A DNA stretch of 64,000 nt from Chelonoidis abingdonii (GCF_003597395.2 NC_133770.1:207566088-207630087); one strand, 5' to 3'; positions 10,530-24,155 are shown, counted from the stretch's first letter. The notes: a model not told the origin generated them from the sequence alone. Program-made: numbers and translations.

Positions 10530-13500
10530 CCTAGATTCCAATCAATTAAAAAACAAAACATCCACAGGGCTGTCTTCAGTTAATGATTTTTTTGATAGTA
10601 AACTTTATATGTATTGAAAGCATTTGATTTTTTAAACACTGCGCCTGAATACAAAATGCTAGAATAGTCAAAGAGCACAGATGTATGTAAGAAATTGGCA
10701 ACATGCCAATTCAGGGTCCTGAAACTAAGCCAAGTTTACTTAGTTTATAACTTTAAAAACAGATAATTGTAGAATGCTGCAATTACTAACAAGCTATTTT
10801 TCATGGAAGCAACCTGTATAGCCAAGGAGATTTACATGATAAAATTTTTAAAATATTTGTTTGTAAGTGTTTGGATGAAACTGGTACACCAAGAAATCAA
10901 AGCTGATGAAATTCAGCAATGATTTCTTTTTATACCAATCAGATATAAAAATAACTAGTATCACTGCTGTAAATTTTATGATTCAAATCAACATGAAATT
11001 CTGTTTATGTCCTATTTCCAACCTCTTTCACCTGTTAAATGGAGCCTTAAAAATTGTACATAGAGTAAAAATGTTGTGCAGCTTAAAGTATGGGTTTTTT
11101 ATGTACCACAATATATTTGACTACATCAGGATGTGTCTACACAATATATTTTTTTAAAATGCTACAAAATATATAGGGGGGAGATATCAAATTAACACCT
11201 ACATACCCACACTGCCAGCAGATTAAAGCCTGAGGAAAACAAACAGGCCTTCCATTGCGTCCTAAAAGTCAAATGACTGCAGACCAACTGGAGAAGTGAA
11301 CTTCAAGAGTTAGAGGTCTTTCATTGGGAATACCCCACACCATTCCTCACACAAGTCTAAGTACTCCAACTGATCTTCACTGCTATGACAGTACATAAGG
11401 AAACAGGCAGTCTTTCAGAATCCCACCTCTTTATGGCTTTACAGATCAAAGTAAACATACTCAATAACATCCAGATGCAAATAGGAGCAGGTGCGTAAGT
11501 GGTGTAATAATTTTCCCATGGTATTTACCTCTTAACAGGCAAGCGGGCACACTCTGCACAAAGTGTTCATTTTGCTTTAATATTGTTAATTTTCTAGATC
11601 TTTATAAAGATTAATATACTTAGATACTACAGTGATGAGAAGTATGCATAAAAGTCTATCTTCTAGTTCTGCCAGAACAAACATACAAAGTTATTGTTGT
11701 GATTTTTTAATAAGACGTTAATTTAAATTTTTCATTATTTCCCCCGCCCACCCTGGCATATGCATCCACTGCTATGCCACAGTTCCTAAAGCTCAATTGT
11801 ATGGCAATGTTAAGCATGCTTTTAATGTACCTCTGAAAAAACTTTCATTATAAATCCCTTTTTAATAATATACAGGACAGAGATCAAAGCTTTGATGGGA
11901 AAGGAGAACCAGGTAGTTTTTAAATTATATCCTGTGATAAAACTCACATGGATTGTAGACTGGATGAGCATTCTGAAATCTTGTTTCAAGACAGCTGCAT
12001 TGAAGTTCCACGATACAAACGACAAAAAGACATTTTGCAACATTGTATTTCTAAGGGAGACATTTCAGCGGCCAGTATGACAAAGGGTGGTGAAAAAAAG
12101 ATTAAATCCTTCAGTTAACAATCAATAACAGAGGTTAACAGGCTGACTTTGTATCTTTACTTGTAGCTGCCTAACAAAAGTAGCAATTCTTTCAGTTGTT
12201 GTTATAAAAAGTTATTTCTTGGAAGGTATTAATAAAATATGAGTTTTGCTTCTTGATATTCACTTTTTAAATTATTTCCTTTTATCAAGAACTCTATAAT
12301 CCACTTCAACAGTAAACAAGTTTGCACACTATTGTGAAATACACCGTATATCTGCCAAAACCAGCAAAAGGAGAGAATAAAACACTTGATCAGGTTATCT
12401 ATACTTGCAGCATGGTGTTCTCTAAATAAATTTCCTGCAGTGTGCTCTCAAGAACACATTCAAGATTTTCAAAGAACATTAAATGCTTTAGTCACTCCTA
12501 AAAAAGCATCATAAAGTATGAGAAGTTCTTTCACGTAAGGGCAACATTCTGCTTGATATTCAGAAGTTACACATTTCTGGTTCAGCGATCACATAAATAC
12601 AAAATCTATCACTAACCCATAACTCCTAAATCTCATGATGCAACACCTAAAATCTATTCAATCAATGTCAAAATGTTTGTTCCTTTCATAATTTACTCAA
12701 CTGCACTTTATTCTGACCTTAGAAATCCCACCTCAGATTATAAATTGTTTAGAACTGATCCCATGTTAACCACTGAAATTAATAAAGCTTTAGATATAAC
12801 ATGGACAGAATATTTAATTTAATAAGATGTGAAATTTTCAGTTGCTGAACCTCTGAAACAGATTGAACTAAAACTGATAAATCTACAAATATAATAAAGC
12901 TTAAATTCAACCTGCTCCAGAATTACTTCATGGTAACACTTTAATTACATTAAGAAATCATATCTGTCAACTTTTTGAAAACAATTCTAACAAAAAAAAA
13001 AAAAGATACTACGGGTTTCCCATTTTCTACTATTTTTCTTCTTTATTAGCTTTCTGAGTCTTTCCCACACTAATTTGTCATTCTAAGATCGCTTTTTTTT
13101 GTTTCTTAAATCCCTCTTTCGTTGGTACAACTCTCTCTCTCTTATTTGGCCTCCCTCCTATTTTTCTCAGTTTTCTCTTCCTCAGTATGTCCTCTTTTAA
13201 CCCTCTCCACCCTTGGAGCTGTAAATGCTGGCTGTGTTATGCCTAATTTACACTAGATTATGATCGCTCCAGGAAAGAGAAACCTTTATGTATTGTAAAG
13301 TGGTATGTGCATTTATGGCAATTCAATGTAATTTAATAAGTCGCCCTTTTATTTCTCAAACTTGTGGGATGGAGACTTCAAAAAAGTACTTATCTCCTTC
13401 CAGATGTCAGTGATGCATGTTATAGTAGGTGACAGTAAATGTGAATGAGTAATCCTGCAAAAGCTAGAGAGAACCAACTGAAAGAACCTTTTTTGTTCTA

Positions 13501-15835
13501 AGAGGACAGACAGATTCTCGCTTGGTCAAAGCAGTGTAGTACAACAAAGTATAAATTCTAGATTTCTAGAAGTTGTTTTCAGTTGTTTTCAGAGGCTAGT
13601 ACTTAGAAAGCTGAACAACAAGTACACTTCTAAACATTTCTTTAAAAAAGAGTAAATTTGAATTAGGCCTGTTATTGGTTAAGTGATCTAAAAGCTGATT
13701 ATGCTTTTTAAAGATAGATTTAATTACAGCTGCCTTAAAAAGAACTTGGAACATTTTCAACAGTGATAAAAGTAGACCACAGATGTCTGTTGCTATTAGA
13801 CAGAGGCAACCATGTTGTTAGATCTCTGTTAAACTAAACCACTGAGTCTACAAAGTCAGATGTGAAAACAAGTAAAACCAAAGCAAACATTTTGTCACAA
13901 CATTGATTTTTGTTGTGTTCCAGAATAAGAGTGCTGTGATTTTTTCCACACAAATAGGTACACCTTTGAAGACACAGAATATGGCAAGATAAGACACAAA
14001 AAGTCAGAAGTACACCTACTTGGTAAATATGGAAGCAATAAAACTGAGGTAGTACATTTCTGGGTGAGTACAGCATGGACACTAAGACATGAACCTGAAG
14101 ACTAAGTGACGAACCACAGCAGTGCAATTACAATATTTTATACACAATATATTGAATAAAACATGTTATATTCCAAACTTGTCAGCAGAAAAGATCGAGA
14201 TAACACAGATGACTTATGGAGCACATCTCTCAGAGCAGAGGAGGGGCTTGGCTGTGGCACAAACAACTTCTGGATAAGTTCCAAGACAACAAACTCCTTT
14301 CTTTTCAATTAGATGATCTAATGGACCCCGTGATCCAGCACAACGAACAAATTGTCTGACGGCATGCCAAAGAGTAAAAAATAAACAGTAAAACATGATT
14401 TTTTGGCTATTAGTACCAGGACTTCACTCTCATTAAAAGGGGCTCTTTTGTAAATGAAACTAGTTCTGCAATACATAATTCTTTATCCAGCTCCTGCTAT
14501 TTTAACAAGATCCTCTAGTTCTAGAAAACTGACTGAAAGTTTGTTGGAAGAGATTAAGAAGATTGATGTATAGTCCTCCTTCATGAAAGCAGTGAAATAG
14601 GTCTTAGCCTTCCAAATAGGTCATACTTTAGCGCTTGCAAGCAAGAAAAGTTTAACAAATAGGACTGTCTGAGACTCATTACAGCATATAAATTGTCTAT
14701 GGGCTTGATTGTCAGTGTTGGCAACACAATAAGAGAGCCTCAAAAAACAATTTATAATATGTGTAAAAAAACGATACTACGCAGAAAAGCTACCTAGAAA
14801 AACACTAAAACAAAGCTAGTCCTAGATACATAGAGGAAAAAAAATATAGCTCAGAAGGCATGTAAAGGAAAAATTTAATTGTGGAGGAATGAACAAGTTG
14901 TGTCACACAGGACGGTTGCGTTTTTCCCTTCAATGTGCACCACTGCACAATACATGTATTTGAAGGGCATTTTCCCAATCATGTTTTTCAACTGAAAAGA
15001 TAACGAAGTCCTAACAAACAGACTTATAAAGTTCAAACATCATTACTTCCACTAACTATTAAGATATATCACTTAGACGCTCTCCTACTTATACAACTCT
15101 CAAAAGCATGGCAACAAAGATGTCATATTCACCATTCAACAATCTAAAGAAGTAAAGAGGCACATCTCTGAATTTCATGTCAGATCACTAGCTGTGAAAT
15201 TGTTTGCAATTCCAGGCATCAGAGCAACAAAAACTTATACACCAGAAAGCTGGTGTAAAAATGGTCAGCCATCAGAGTATGACAATATAATGCAGATCAT
15301 ATATTGTATCAGTCAACCCTCCACAACACCACCTGCGATCACAGTTAATGGAGACCTTTCTGAATAACTTGGCAGGCTTCCAACATAGTCCTGTGTTAAA
15401 TTGAAAGGATCGGTGCAGCCTTGCTAGCTAATGCAAGTGTAGATATCAAAATACCCTTCCACCCCATAACAGACAAGCAATACTGGTGTCTATGTAGAAT
15501 GTGTGAATGGAGGTTCAAAGCCACGGATACCATCACTACTAAGGGTGAATCTTGCTTTCAAGGTCTTTTACACAAAAAATAGAGCCAATATGTCCATTAC
15601 AGTGGTAAAGCTGGGTAGTTGTGACCCTAAGAGCATCCCTGTGTCAGAGGCAAGGGGCTCCCTGGTATCCATCAGTGAGTAACCCACACCAATATTGTTA
15701 GAATCTATATCTAAATCATGTCATCTAATATGCCATTGGAAATTTTATAACTTACTGATCATTAATATTCTTCCATAATAAATGTAAAGTGAACCCACAA
15801 AGGACTATGCAGATATACTGAAATTATAATTAAAT
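10530..15835. other. Long unassigned AT-rich stretch
   Basis: In 5.3 kb I recognise no repeat family and no exon. It holds only simple runs (A-run near 13005) and short spurious frames, for example 10906-11157, 13834-14127 and 14214-14396. It is the largest repeat-poor block in the window, so it could hide conserved non-coding elements that need alignment to detect. Confidence 0.4.
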
Positions 15836-15837
15836 GT

Positions 15838-16470
15838 GTTTAACCCAGACATGTCAGGAGGAATTCATAAACAGGTTTTGTCCAGACAAAAAAAGAGACC
15901 ACCACCTCAAACTAGGTGTGATCAAATTCAGTGGGCTATTCATTTGTATTACAGGTTGCAGGAAGAGCTCATTTGCATTGTAAAAATCATCAGCAGGGAG
16001 AAGGCAGCATGGGGTATACACCAGACAGCATGATGTTTACAGCTAGCAGGGAAAAGGAACTTTATCTGGGGATATATTTCAGAACAATAAATTTCAAAGG
16101 TTTACCTGACTATTAAGAGGGGAGGAGCAAACCCCTAAGCTATCCTTTACCTGAAGAGATAAGGAAAATCAGGGCCTTGGACTATAAGGATCCTGATTAA
16201 AAGCTAGTCACAGCCACTGCTGGAAAAGGAAGATTGTTCAAGGTAGTTTCCTCACCAAAGACTGTAGCTTATTAAGTTAGGCCTTAGCCATCAGAGTGTA
16301 TTTTTACTTTTGTTCGTGAGTTGGACCCTTTCTATCTTTACCTCCTATACTTGAATTCACTTAAAACCTCCTTTTAAAACCAAATAAACTTGTTTTACTT
16401 TTTATCTAAACAAACCCATTCCTTTAAATGAGCTGAAATGATTGTTAATTCTAAACAAGGTAACAAGCTC
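15838..16470 (+). mobile_element. Possible LTR-type repeat fragment
   Basis: This segment resembles a recurrent turtle LTR-like sequence. It contains 'aagttaggccttagcc' and a polyadenylation signal in 'accaaataaacttgtt' near 16380, as in the R/U5 part of an LTR. The family assignment is from memory. I found no second LTR and no coding region. It could instead be another interspersed repeat. Confidence 0.4.
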
Positions 16471-16516
16471 TTGTAAAAACTCTAGTCTCTTTAAAAGGAG
16501 AAGTGAAAAAGAATAA

Positions 16517-17082
16517 ATGGACACAAATGAGATGTCAAGAATTATAATATTAAAAAAACAGTTGAGGAAAGACTTCAATCTCCCTGGACACTCAATAACA
16601 GACTTTAAAGTAGTAATTTTTCAACCAAAAAAAAACCTTCAAAAACAAACTCCAATGAGAAACTGCAGAACTGGAATTAATTTGCAAACTGGACACCATC
16701 AAATTAGGCCTGAATAAAGACTGGGAGTGGATGGGTCACTACAAAAACTAATTTCCCCCTGCTGATACTCACACCTTCTTGTCAACTGTTTGAAATCGGC
16801 CATCCTGATTACATTGACCTCATTACCACTACAAAAGTGATTTTTCTTCCCTTGGTATTCTACTGTTGAGAATAGCCCACTTCCACTTAATTGAATTGTC
16901 TTGTTAGCACTGACCCCCCACTTGGTAAGGTAACTCATCTTTTCATGTGCTGTATATTTATACCTGCCTACTGTATTTTCCACTCCATGCATCTGATGAA
17001 GTGGGTTTTAGCCCACAAAAGCATATGTCCAAATAAATGTGTTAGTCTCTAAGGTACCACAAGTATTCCTCTTTTTTTTTTA
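16517..17082 (+). mobile_element. Penelope-like element, 3' coding remnant plus terminal repeat
   Basis: The frame from 16517 contains 'FNLPGHSITDFKVVIFQ', the end of the GIY-YIG endonuclease domain. The same segment occurs at the C-terminus of the fragment at 59773-60009. Downstream comes about 300 bp of 3' UTR. A hammerhead-like core follows: CTGATGA at 16993-16999, GTGGG and CCCAC helix II, then AAAA in place of GAAA. The terminal repeat ends in 'ttagtctctaaggtacca' and a T-run at about 17071-17080. This copy fixes the order coding region, ribozyme-like core, terminus, and orients the other fragments. Confidence 0.8.
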
Positions 17083-17109
17083 AATGTCTTCTGTGAATGA
17101 ACAGTGAAA

Positions 17110-18475
17110 GAGGCTGTACATTGCAGAGAATCATCTCTGAGGAGCTCAGAGGCTGCAAGTCACTGTTTGTTACCTGGTAGGCATGGTTTGGGCTGGGAGA
17201 GCCCTGAAGACTTTGCTGGCAAGAAACCCAAGCTGGTATGTTAGGGAGCTGTCACACAGCTTAGCAGCAGTTAAGCTCTCACTTGATGAGGCTGACAAGG
17301 GTAGCACAGTATCTCACAGACCTGGGTATCCCCAGAAACTTACCACAATAGTATACAAAGAATTGAAGACTAGAAAGTTATCAGTCTTGGGGTCCAAATC
17401 ATTGATGGAACACCTCTCCAAGTCAAAAGTCCACTTAAGGATGTCTGCTTTGACCGTTTTTCATGCATGAGCACAAGTGATGAGGTGTCATGTTGTCTGG
17501 AGTGGCTCACAGCTGTGAGTGCCTGTCTCAGGGCAGACTGTCAGAAAATAAGAGCAGACACCCCAAACTTTGTATGTTCTATAATTAGATTTCACCCTAC
17601 CAGTAACAAAATATGAACTCCTAGATAACTATACCAGTCTTACCATGAAGTCACAGATAGTCCCCATAGAATCTCCAGCCTATCTTGCCACCCAGACAAA
17701 TTGAACTTTGTGATAAAAGATTACTTAAACCAAAAATCACACCACATCAGGTTTCTCCAAGTTCCAAGAGACCAACCACTTATCCCAGATCAAGTAGTAC
17801 TCCAGACATTACACCAAAGACAACACTAGCAGCCAAATCTATAGTAAACAAACTAAAGATTTATTAACCAAAAAAAGGAAATGTGAATTACTGAGAGGTT
17901 AAAGCAGGTAAAATATATATACAGGTGAATCACAATCTAGAATTCCAAAACATAGCAGAGATGTACTAATCTGGCAGATTTCCCAAAAGTCTCTCAGGGC
18001 TACCCAAAATAACTCTGGGGATCTCCATCATCTCATTCAATTTATTCAGCCCTGTTAGAGCCCAGAGTTGAAGGATTTTTCCTTGAATCCTTATTTATAG
18101 CTTCTTCTGATAGAACACAAGCTGACAGTGTCTCCATGCGGGCTTTTCCTTTGGTGACAATGGGTGAGGAATGCATTTTGAATCTCTGATGTCAGGTCAC
18201 CACCACAATGGACATTTGCTTTGGAACTAGCACCTTTTCTGATTAAATCCTTCATTAACATTCCCCAGGGCTTCTTAGATGTCTGTTGAATTATTTGGTT
18301 ACAGGGGTTTTTGCACTGTAAATGTTTGCTATTACATTATAACAGGAACAGATAAGTGAAAACAATGCATGTAACATCCCATTAGTTTTATGAAGTTTAA
18401 ACACCAAAACACTAATTGCTTTGATCTAATAATAATACACAAGTGAACTGACCTGAATAAACTCTAGCATGACCT
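17110..18475. repeat. Unclassified interspersed repeat, possibly LTR/ERV-derived
   Basis: The stretch looks like a repeat I have seen in turtle sequence (for example 'caaaagtccacttaagga' and 'ctttgaccgtttttcatg'). I see no reverse transcriptase, integrase or paired LTRs. An ERV or LTR origin is a guess. The 95-codon frame at 17183-17470 has no recognisable domain and no supporting signals. Confidence 0.3.
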
Positions 18476-18953
18476 GGTTAGCCAGCATCACATGAGGAAT
18501 CATCAGGATATTGGAATTTAGCCACCAGACTCAGGTAGGCCTTGATTTGTAATGTGAGATGTATGCAAAACATCCAAATGTTTTAAGGTTGAATTGTGCA
18601 GAGTAAACAATAGTAAAGTTTTTGATGTAACTGGAATCTTTGAAAGTGGCTAAGTATCTTGGGGATATATTTACACACTACAACTAACCCAATGTAAACG
18701 GAACAGGCCTCTATCGTTAAATCATGAGGATTTGCCCTTCAGCTGTGATAAAACACTACTCTTGGATCACAACTGTTGTTATGACCTTAGGCTACCTCTG
18801 CTCTGGACTATGTATTGTAAACAGATCCCAGAAAGCTCATCCTTTTTGGTTACCTCTATTCTAATCATTTAGATTTAGTTTAGTCTCGTCTGAAAACAGC
18901 CAGTTAGCCAATTAGCAGAAGACTGGAAGACATCAGTTCTAGTGTGAACAATC

Positions 18954-19242
18954 CAGGTAGGCCTACACTATACCTGAGAGCAAGACACCCAGCCCGGGTC
19001 CACAGACTTGTGTTAATGGGGCTCTTGCTAGCGTGCTAAAAATAGCTGTGTAGATGTTTTGGCTCAGGCTTTGAAGCCTGGGTATGTGTGTGGGGAGAGG
19101 GGTGCCCTTCAAAGCCCAACCTCCAGCCCAAGCCACATCAAAGCACCAGATACACGGCTATTTTTAGCACTCTAGTGCAAGACCACTAGTCTGTGAACCC
19201 AGGCTAGGAGATTCATTCCCAAGTGCAGTGTAGACATATCCT
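18954..19242. mobile_element. Palindromic MITE, degenerate
   Basis: The outer ends are inverted matches ('ggcctacactata' against 'agtgtagacatatcc'). Inner arms also pair: 'gtgctaaaaatagctgtg' near 19034 and 'cggctatttttagcac' near 19155. This near-complete palindrome without coding potential is a miniature inverted-repeat DNA transposon, probably of the large 'GTCTACACT'-ended turtle group. The target duplication is not clear. Confidence 0.7.
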
Positions 19243-19249
19243 GAGATTC

Positions 19250-20985
19250 CTGTCTGCAGCCTTGGGACAATGGTTACCATGCTGGTGGATCTCACATACC
19301 AGAAGTAATATGCCTGGACTACAGGAGAAGGACTGCAACTCATGACCCAGCCATCTGTTACCAGGCAACAAAACAGCAGCAGCATCTGCTCACCCACCCT
19401 TAGAGATGGGAGGGAGTGGACAAGCATCACAAGCTATAGATAGCAGAAGACAGGTAGCTTAAAGGGGCAAATAAAACCAAAACCAGCAACAGTGTCCATA
19501 AAAGAAAATGAAAGATTCTCTGGACCTCGTTTAGACTAGCAGATGCTGGATCTAATACAGGCATGAAGAAAGCAGAAGTTGAAGTGGATGCTTGGAAAGA
19601 GAGATACAACAGTAACAAAAACAAAAGCTGAACCTTACTGATTCATACTAATGAGTGGGAAATCCTTCATGAATTAATAAGTAAGTGAACACACAAAAAA
19701 CGTCATCATTTGATTTAGTTCATTTGACAACAGTTTTAGTTATGACAGTAATTCAGAGTGTACTAAAAATCCATTAGTATATTCTCTAGAAATGGAGTCT
19801 TAGCCCTAATGAGACCAGACCCAATATTACATGAAATTTATGTAGAAAAGTAATTTGTGCAAATAAAGTGTGCATATTAGTAGAGGTCTACTTTAACAGA
19901 TATTTTCTTCTCTCCACTTGTTGACTGGAAGAAAGCATAAGGAAAACTATTGGACTACTATAAGAATATGGAATAAAAAATTTTAACAGGTAAATATGCT
20001 GACAAATTACAGTAGTTCTTTCAGTTGTCAGTGAACTAGTTCTAAAATAATTCTGTAATTTTTGATCCTCCAGAAACAACAGTATTTTTTAAAATTGATG
20101 TATTAAGTCTTTGTTGTTGTCCTGAGCTATGCGAATTCTTTGTTACAATATATTTAACTATTCTTGATTTTGATTCAGAGGAGGTCCTAGCTGCTGCATC
20201 AACAGCACTCAAATAAAGGTCAAGATAGGTCTCAGGAATTCTCCTGGTGGATTAGGAAAGTTCAGGACCACATTCTCTTTAATATACATTGATCACTGTA
20301 ACTGAGTATTTAAATTGATAATATTTCAGCTAGACTCCAATGACTTACTTAAAGTGAAGAACCCAATGTGCCATAAAGCTGAAGCTTTTGTATATAGTTT
20401 TATTGCAAGCATTTTATATTTTGTTTATTAAAAAATCTGAAGCTTCTGTCTTTTTTTTTTCCTCCTCTGCCTCAGCAGTTCCATTATCTGGAAGTTTTTG
20501 TCTTTCACCTTCCATTTTTCGGGATCATCTGCACTCCTCTGGATGGCTTAATGCTAGATAAGAGGTTAACCCCTTTTTTGGTTTAAATACTGCAAAAACC
20601 TAGCTTTAATACTGGAATCTCTTCAAAACGGTTATCTGATGTGAGGAATTGTTCTTGAGCAATCTAATTTAAAGGTCTTTGTGTTTCTGGAAAAGCTTCA
20701 TTTTAATTGGAGCTGACAACTGACAGCTTCTTCTAACCACTCTATTCCAGGCAGAATTCACTGGGGAAAATATTTTCCCAAAATAAGTCTGAATTCAGAA
20801 AGGATTTTTATTTTAATACACTAAAATTAATGTGCATTCTCAGCTATTGAACAACAAAATCATGGGGGGCTGGAGATTAAGAGGAAGAGTTGGAGATGCA
20901 AAAAAAAGTCATTGGAACAGCCAGATTTTTACACTACTGTGTAGACTGCTCAGTGCCACTCCCACCTTTTCAATGTATTTTCAAA
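19250..20985. other. Unassigned stretch
   Basis: No element or exon is recognised. The 88-codon minus frame at 19164-19430 partly overlaps the MITE and is not a gene. Confidence 0.4.
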
Positions 20986-20989
20986 ACAT

Positions 20990-23985
20990 TCTGGAAACAC
21001 ATTGAGGAGGCTCCAGTAATTCTGCTTCTGAATATATTAGACTAAAAGACTAGGACCCAGTGGAAAAACAAAGGGCCTGCTGGTTGAATAGAGCTTTGTT
21101 GTATGACCCCCCCTTAGAATTTAAGAGCTGGATGAAAACTTTCAGAATTATATAGAAGAAAATACGAAAGGGATCAATAATAGTGTTCTCTGGAATGCTG
21201 GAAAGGTGATAATAAGAGGGATTCTTATAAATAAAGCATCATAACTCAAAAATATCGGTGCTCTTGAAGAAGAGTTTTTTTAAAAAACTTTCTGTTTTGG
21301 AAAAAACAACGAGGAGTCCTTGTGGCACCTTAGAAACTAACAAATTTATTTGGGCATAACCTTGCGTGGGCTAGAACCCACTTCACCAGAGGCATGGAGT
21401 GGAAAACACAGAAGCAGGTATAAATACATGAAAAGATGGGAGATGCCTTACCAAGTCAAGTCAGTCTAATGAGACAATTCAATTAACAGTAGGACACCAA
21501 GGGAGAAAAAATAACTTTTGTAGTGGTAATGAGAGTGGCCCAGTTGAAACAGTTGACAAGAAGGTGTGAGTAACAGTAGAGGGAAATCAGTATGGGGGAA
21601 ATTAGGTTTCGGTTTTGTAATGACTCAACCACTCCCAGTCTTTATTCAGGCGTAATTTGATGGTGTCCAGTTTGCAAATTAATTCCAGTTCTCTTTTGAG
21701 AGGCAGATAAAAATCTACAGGACCTAAAAGACTGCATAAGAAAATAATTGAGATAAATGAGAATATTTGCTTGTTACAAACAGGTAAGGCTGAGCAAATA
21801 TTTAGATACATAAAACAACCCTATTATGAAAGGGCAATAAAGCTGACAAACTTTTAGCCAGAAACTTAAACACAAACAGGATAAATCAGCCTTCCCTCTG
21901 ATTAGAAATAACAAGGAAGATTTAGTAACTGGCATCACACTTATCTCTTTGGTAACTTTTTCCATACTTTGTACACTTCAGAACACCCAAATCCTGAACT
22001 TATAAATAAAGCTTTCAGACGTGTGACACTACCTCAGCTCTCAGAGGATGATGTGGCAGCCATTGATAGGCAAATTGCTGCAGAGGAAGTTGAAGCTGTA
22101 ATTAAGAATTTAAAATCCAATCAAGATCCAGGTCCCTATGGATTTTCTGGGGAGTATTACCAAGCTCTAAAGCAAATTTTTGTCCCTATTTTAACTGAAT
22201 TTTTAATAGTATAATCCAGGGGAATGAGATTCATATTCATGGAAAGAAGCAAAAATATAGTGACCATTCCTAAAGAAGGAAAAGTTCTTACCAAGTGTGC
22301 ATCACGCAGACCTATTTCTTTAATTAATATGGGTGGTAAAATTTATGCCAACATGCTATCAAACAGACTCAGTATCATCTTGCCCAAATACATTCACTCT
22401 AACCAGCTGGGACTCATTGCTGACATGCATCTATCTGATAATATCAGAAGAACTTTGAATTTCATCTATAACGTTAATTATAGCAATTTTTCCTGTGTGC
22501 TGCTTTCTTTGGATGCTGAGAAAGCCTTCAATTGGCTGGACTGGGAGTACCTCAGACAGGGTTTGGTAAGGTTTGGTTTGGGAAATGAGTTTTCTATGGG
22601 CTTATTGACCTGAACACTCACCCGTGACCCTCTGTTTGGTTAATGGTCATCAATCCCCTCCTTTTAATTTGTACAGGAGTGAGAGACAGGGTTACCCCTG
22701 ATTTCCCCTGCTGTTTGCTCTGGCAATAGAGCCATTCGCAATAAATGTGAGAAAAAGTCCCTTAGAAAAGGCATCAAAACATTTTCTGGATCAGAAGATA
22801 AAATAACTATGTTGACGATGTCTTATTATCCAGGATCCAGAAGCATCACTAAAAACTACAGAACAATTGACCAGAATTTGGGCAGGTATCAGTTTTCAAA
22901 ATAAATTATGACAAATCTGAAATTTTAGGCATTAATATTCCCAAAAGAGTCAAACCAAACTGTTGTCAGCTACACACCTTTAAATGAGTAAAGGAATCTT
23001 TAAAATATTTAGGAATAAGTATCATGGAGAAAATCTTTTAAAAGGTAAGTTATCCTTCACTGTGGAATAAATTAACAAAGGACTTGAAGGAATGGACATT
23101 TCTTGGGTAGGTATGGTAGCCTCAGTAAAAATGAATGTCCTCACAAAGTTATTTTTCCTTCAATGCATCCCTATTGGTATCCCGGACCTGACACTAAAAA
23201 CATGGCAAGATGCACTATTAAAATTCATATGGAAAAAAAAGACAAAGGATGAGTTCCAAAGTTCTGTACAAGCCTACAAATGGAGTGGATTCATTTCCCC
23301 TGGTTTTATTATTATGCATCAGAACTAAAAGATGTGATCAGCTGGATTAACAATACACCATCCAAACACTGTGTAAAACACAGACAAGACTGTATCCAAA
23401 GTGTAGCTATTTATGGAAATTGTTGGTTTAAAAAGAAATGTAGGTCACCAAAAAATAAAAATAAAAAATCACCCATTCGTTTGGAGCACCTTAGTAACTT
23501 TGGGGAAAAAAATAAATTCCTGTTGGTCAGGCCCTCTCCCTTAGTTAGTTTTGTTAATAATCTGGAATTTATCCCTAGAAAATATCGAAGTGACTATTAG
23601 TAGTGGGTAAGAGCTGAAATTATTCAGTTTGGACAACTGTTCCTGGGTCCTGATTTGAAATCATCCCAAGAGATATTTAATAATGTAAATACTACAAAGA
23701 CCCCATATTTACAAGTCAACCATTTTATTGTGAAATCTGTATATAAGAGGGCCCTATATAGCCCCTTAGCCATATTTGAGGAGCTGACCTAGGAGCAAGC
23801 TGGAACAAAAGGCTTAAATTCTAAGATATATATAATTTTGATTGAAAAAGACATTGATAGGAAAACAACCCACAGGAAAAACTGGGAGAGGGAACTGGAC
23901 AAATAAATTAGTCTAGAAATGTGGGTCTCTTTGTGGGAAAGGGATTTTCTCTTTCCCACAATACAAAAACCAAGAGTCACTCAAT
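20990..23985 (+). mobile_element. L1-type LINE ORF2 remnant, interrupted and frameshifted
   Basis: Pieces of an L1-like ORF2 occur in order. 'WLNRALLYDP' and 'NNSVLWNAGKVIIRGIL' (about 21090-21240) come first, then the region before RT (about 21720-21960). The RT fingers/palm frames follow (21969-22214 and 22224-22613, including 'SRRPISLINMGGKIYANML' and 'LLSLDAEKAFNWLDWEYL'). The C-terminal frames come last (23092-23328, 'MNVLTKLFFLQCIPIGIPD', then 23280-23600), ending in 'NWERELDK' and 'ISLEMWVSLWERDF' near 23880-23945. Many frameshifts and stops make it dead. A Penelope-like insertion splits it at 21299-21715. The 5' limit is approximate. Confidence 0.88.
21299..21715 (-). mobile_element. 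Penelope-like 3' UTR/terminal repeat nested in the L1
   Basis: Reading the minus strand, 3' UTR sequence leads to a decayed hammerhead core (CTGGTGA, GTGGG and CCCAC, GCAA). It ends at 'gtttctaaggtgccac' followed by 'aaggactcctcg' near 21310. The order matches the copy at 16517-17082. L1 ORF2 coding sequence resumes on both sides, so this insertion is younger than the L1. Confidence 0.82.
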
Positions 23986-23987
23986 AA

Positions 23988-24114
23988 GAGTAATAGGCAA
24001 CAAATTTAATACGAACAAAAGTAAATGCTTTTTTATATAATGCACAATTAAGCTGTGGAACTCGTTGTGGGTTCAAAAGAGAACTAGATCAGTTCATGGA
24101 AAATGAAGTTTCTC
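23988..24114 (+). mobile_element. Short CR1 LINE fragment
   Basis: 'aagctgtggaactcgttg' followed by 'gggttcaaaagagaactag' and 'gatcagttcatggaaaatg' is the end of the CR1 coding region. The 3' UTR is missing, so both ends are truncated or decayed. Confidence 0.65.
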
Positions 24115-24155
24115 ACAGTCTTCTCTGGACTTGACTAACTTAAATAGCTTTAGAA

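Noticed and set aside
17183..17470. 95-codon frame as a host exon
   Set aside because: It lies in what looks like an interspersed repeat. No splice sites or domain support it.
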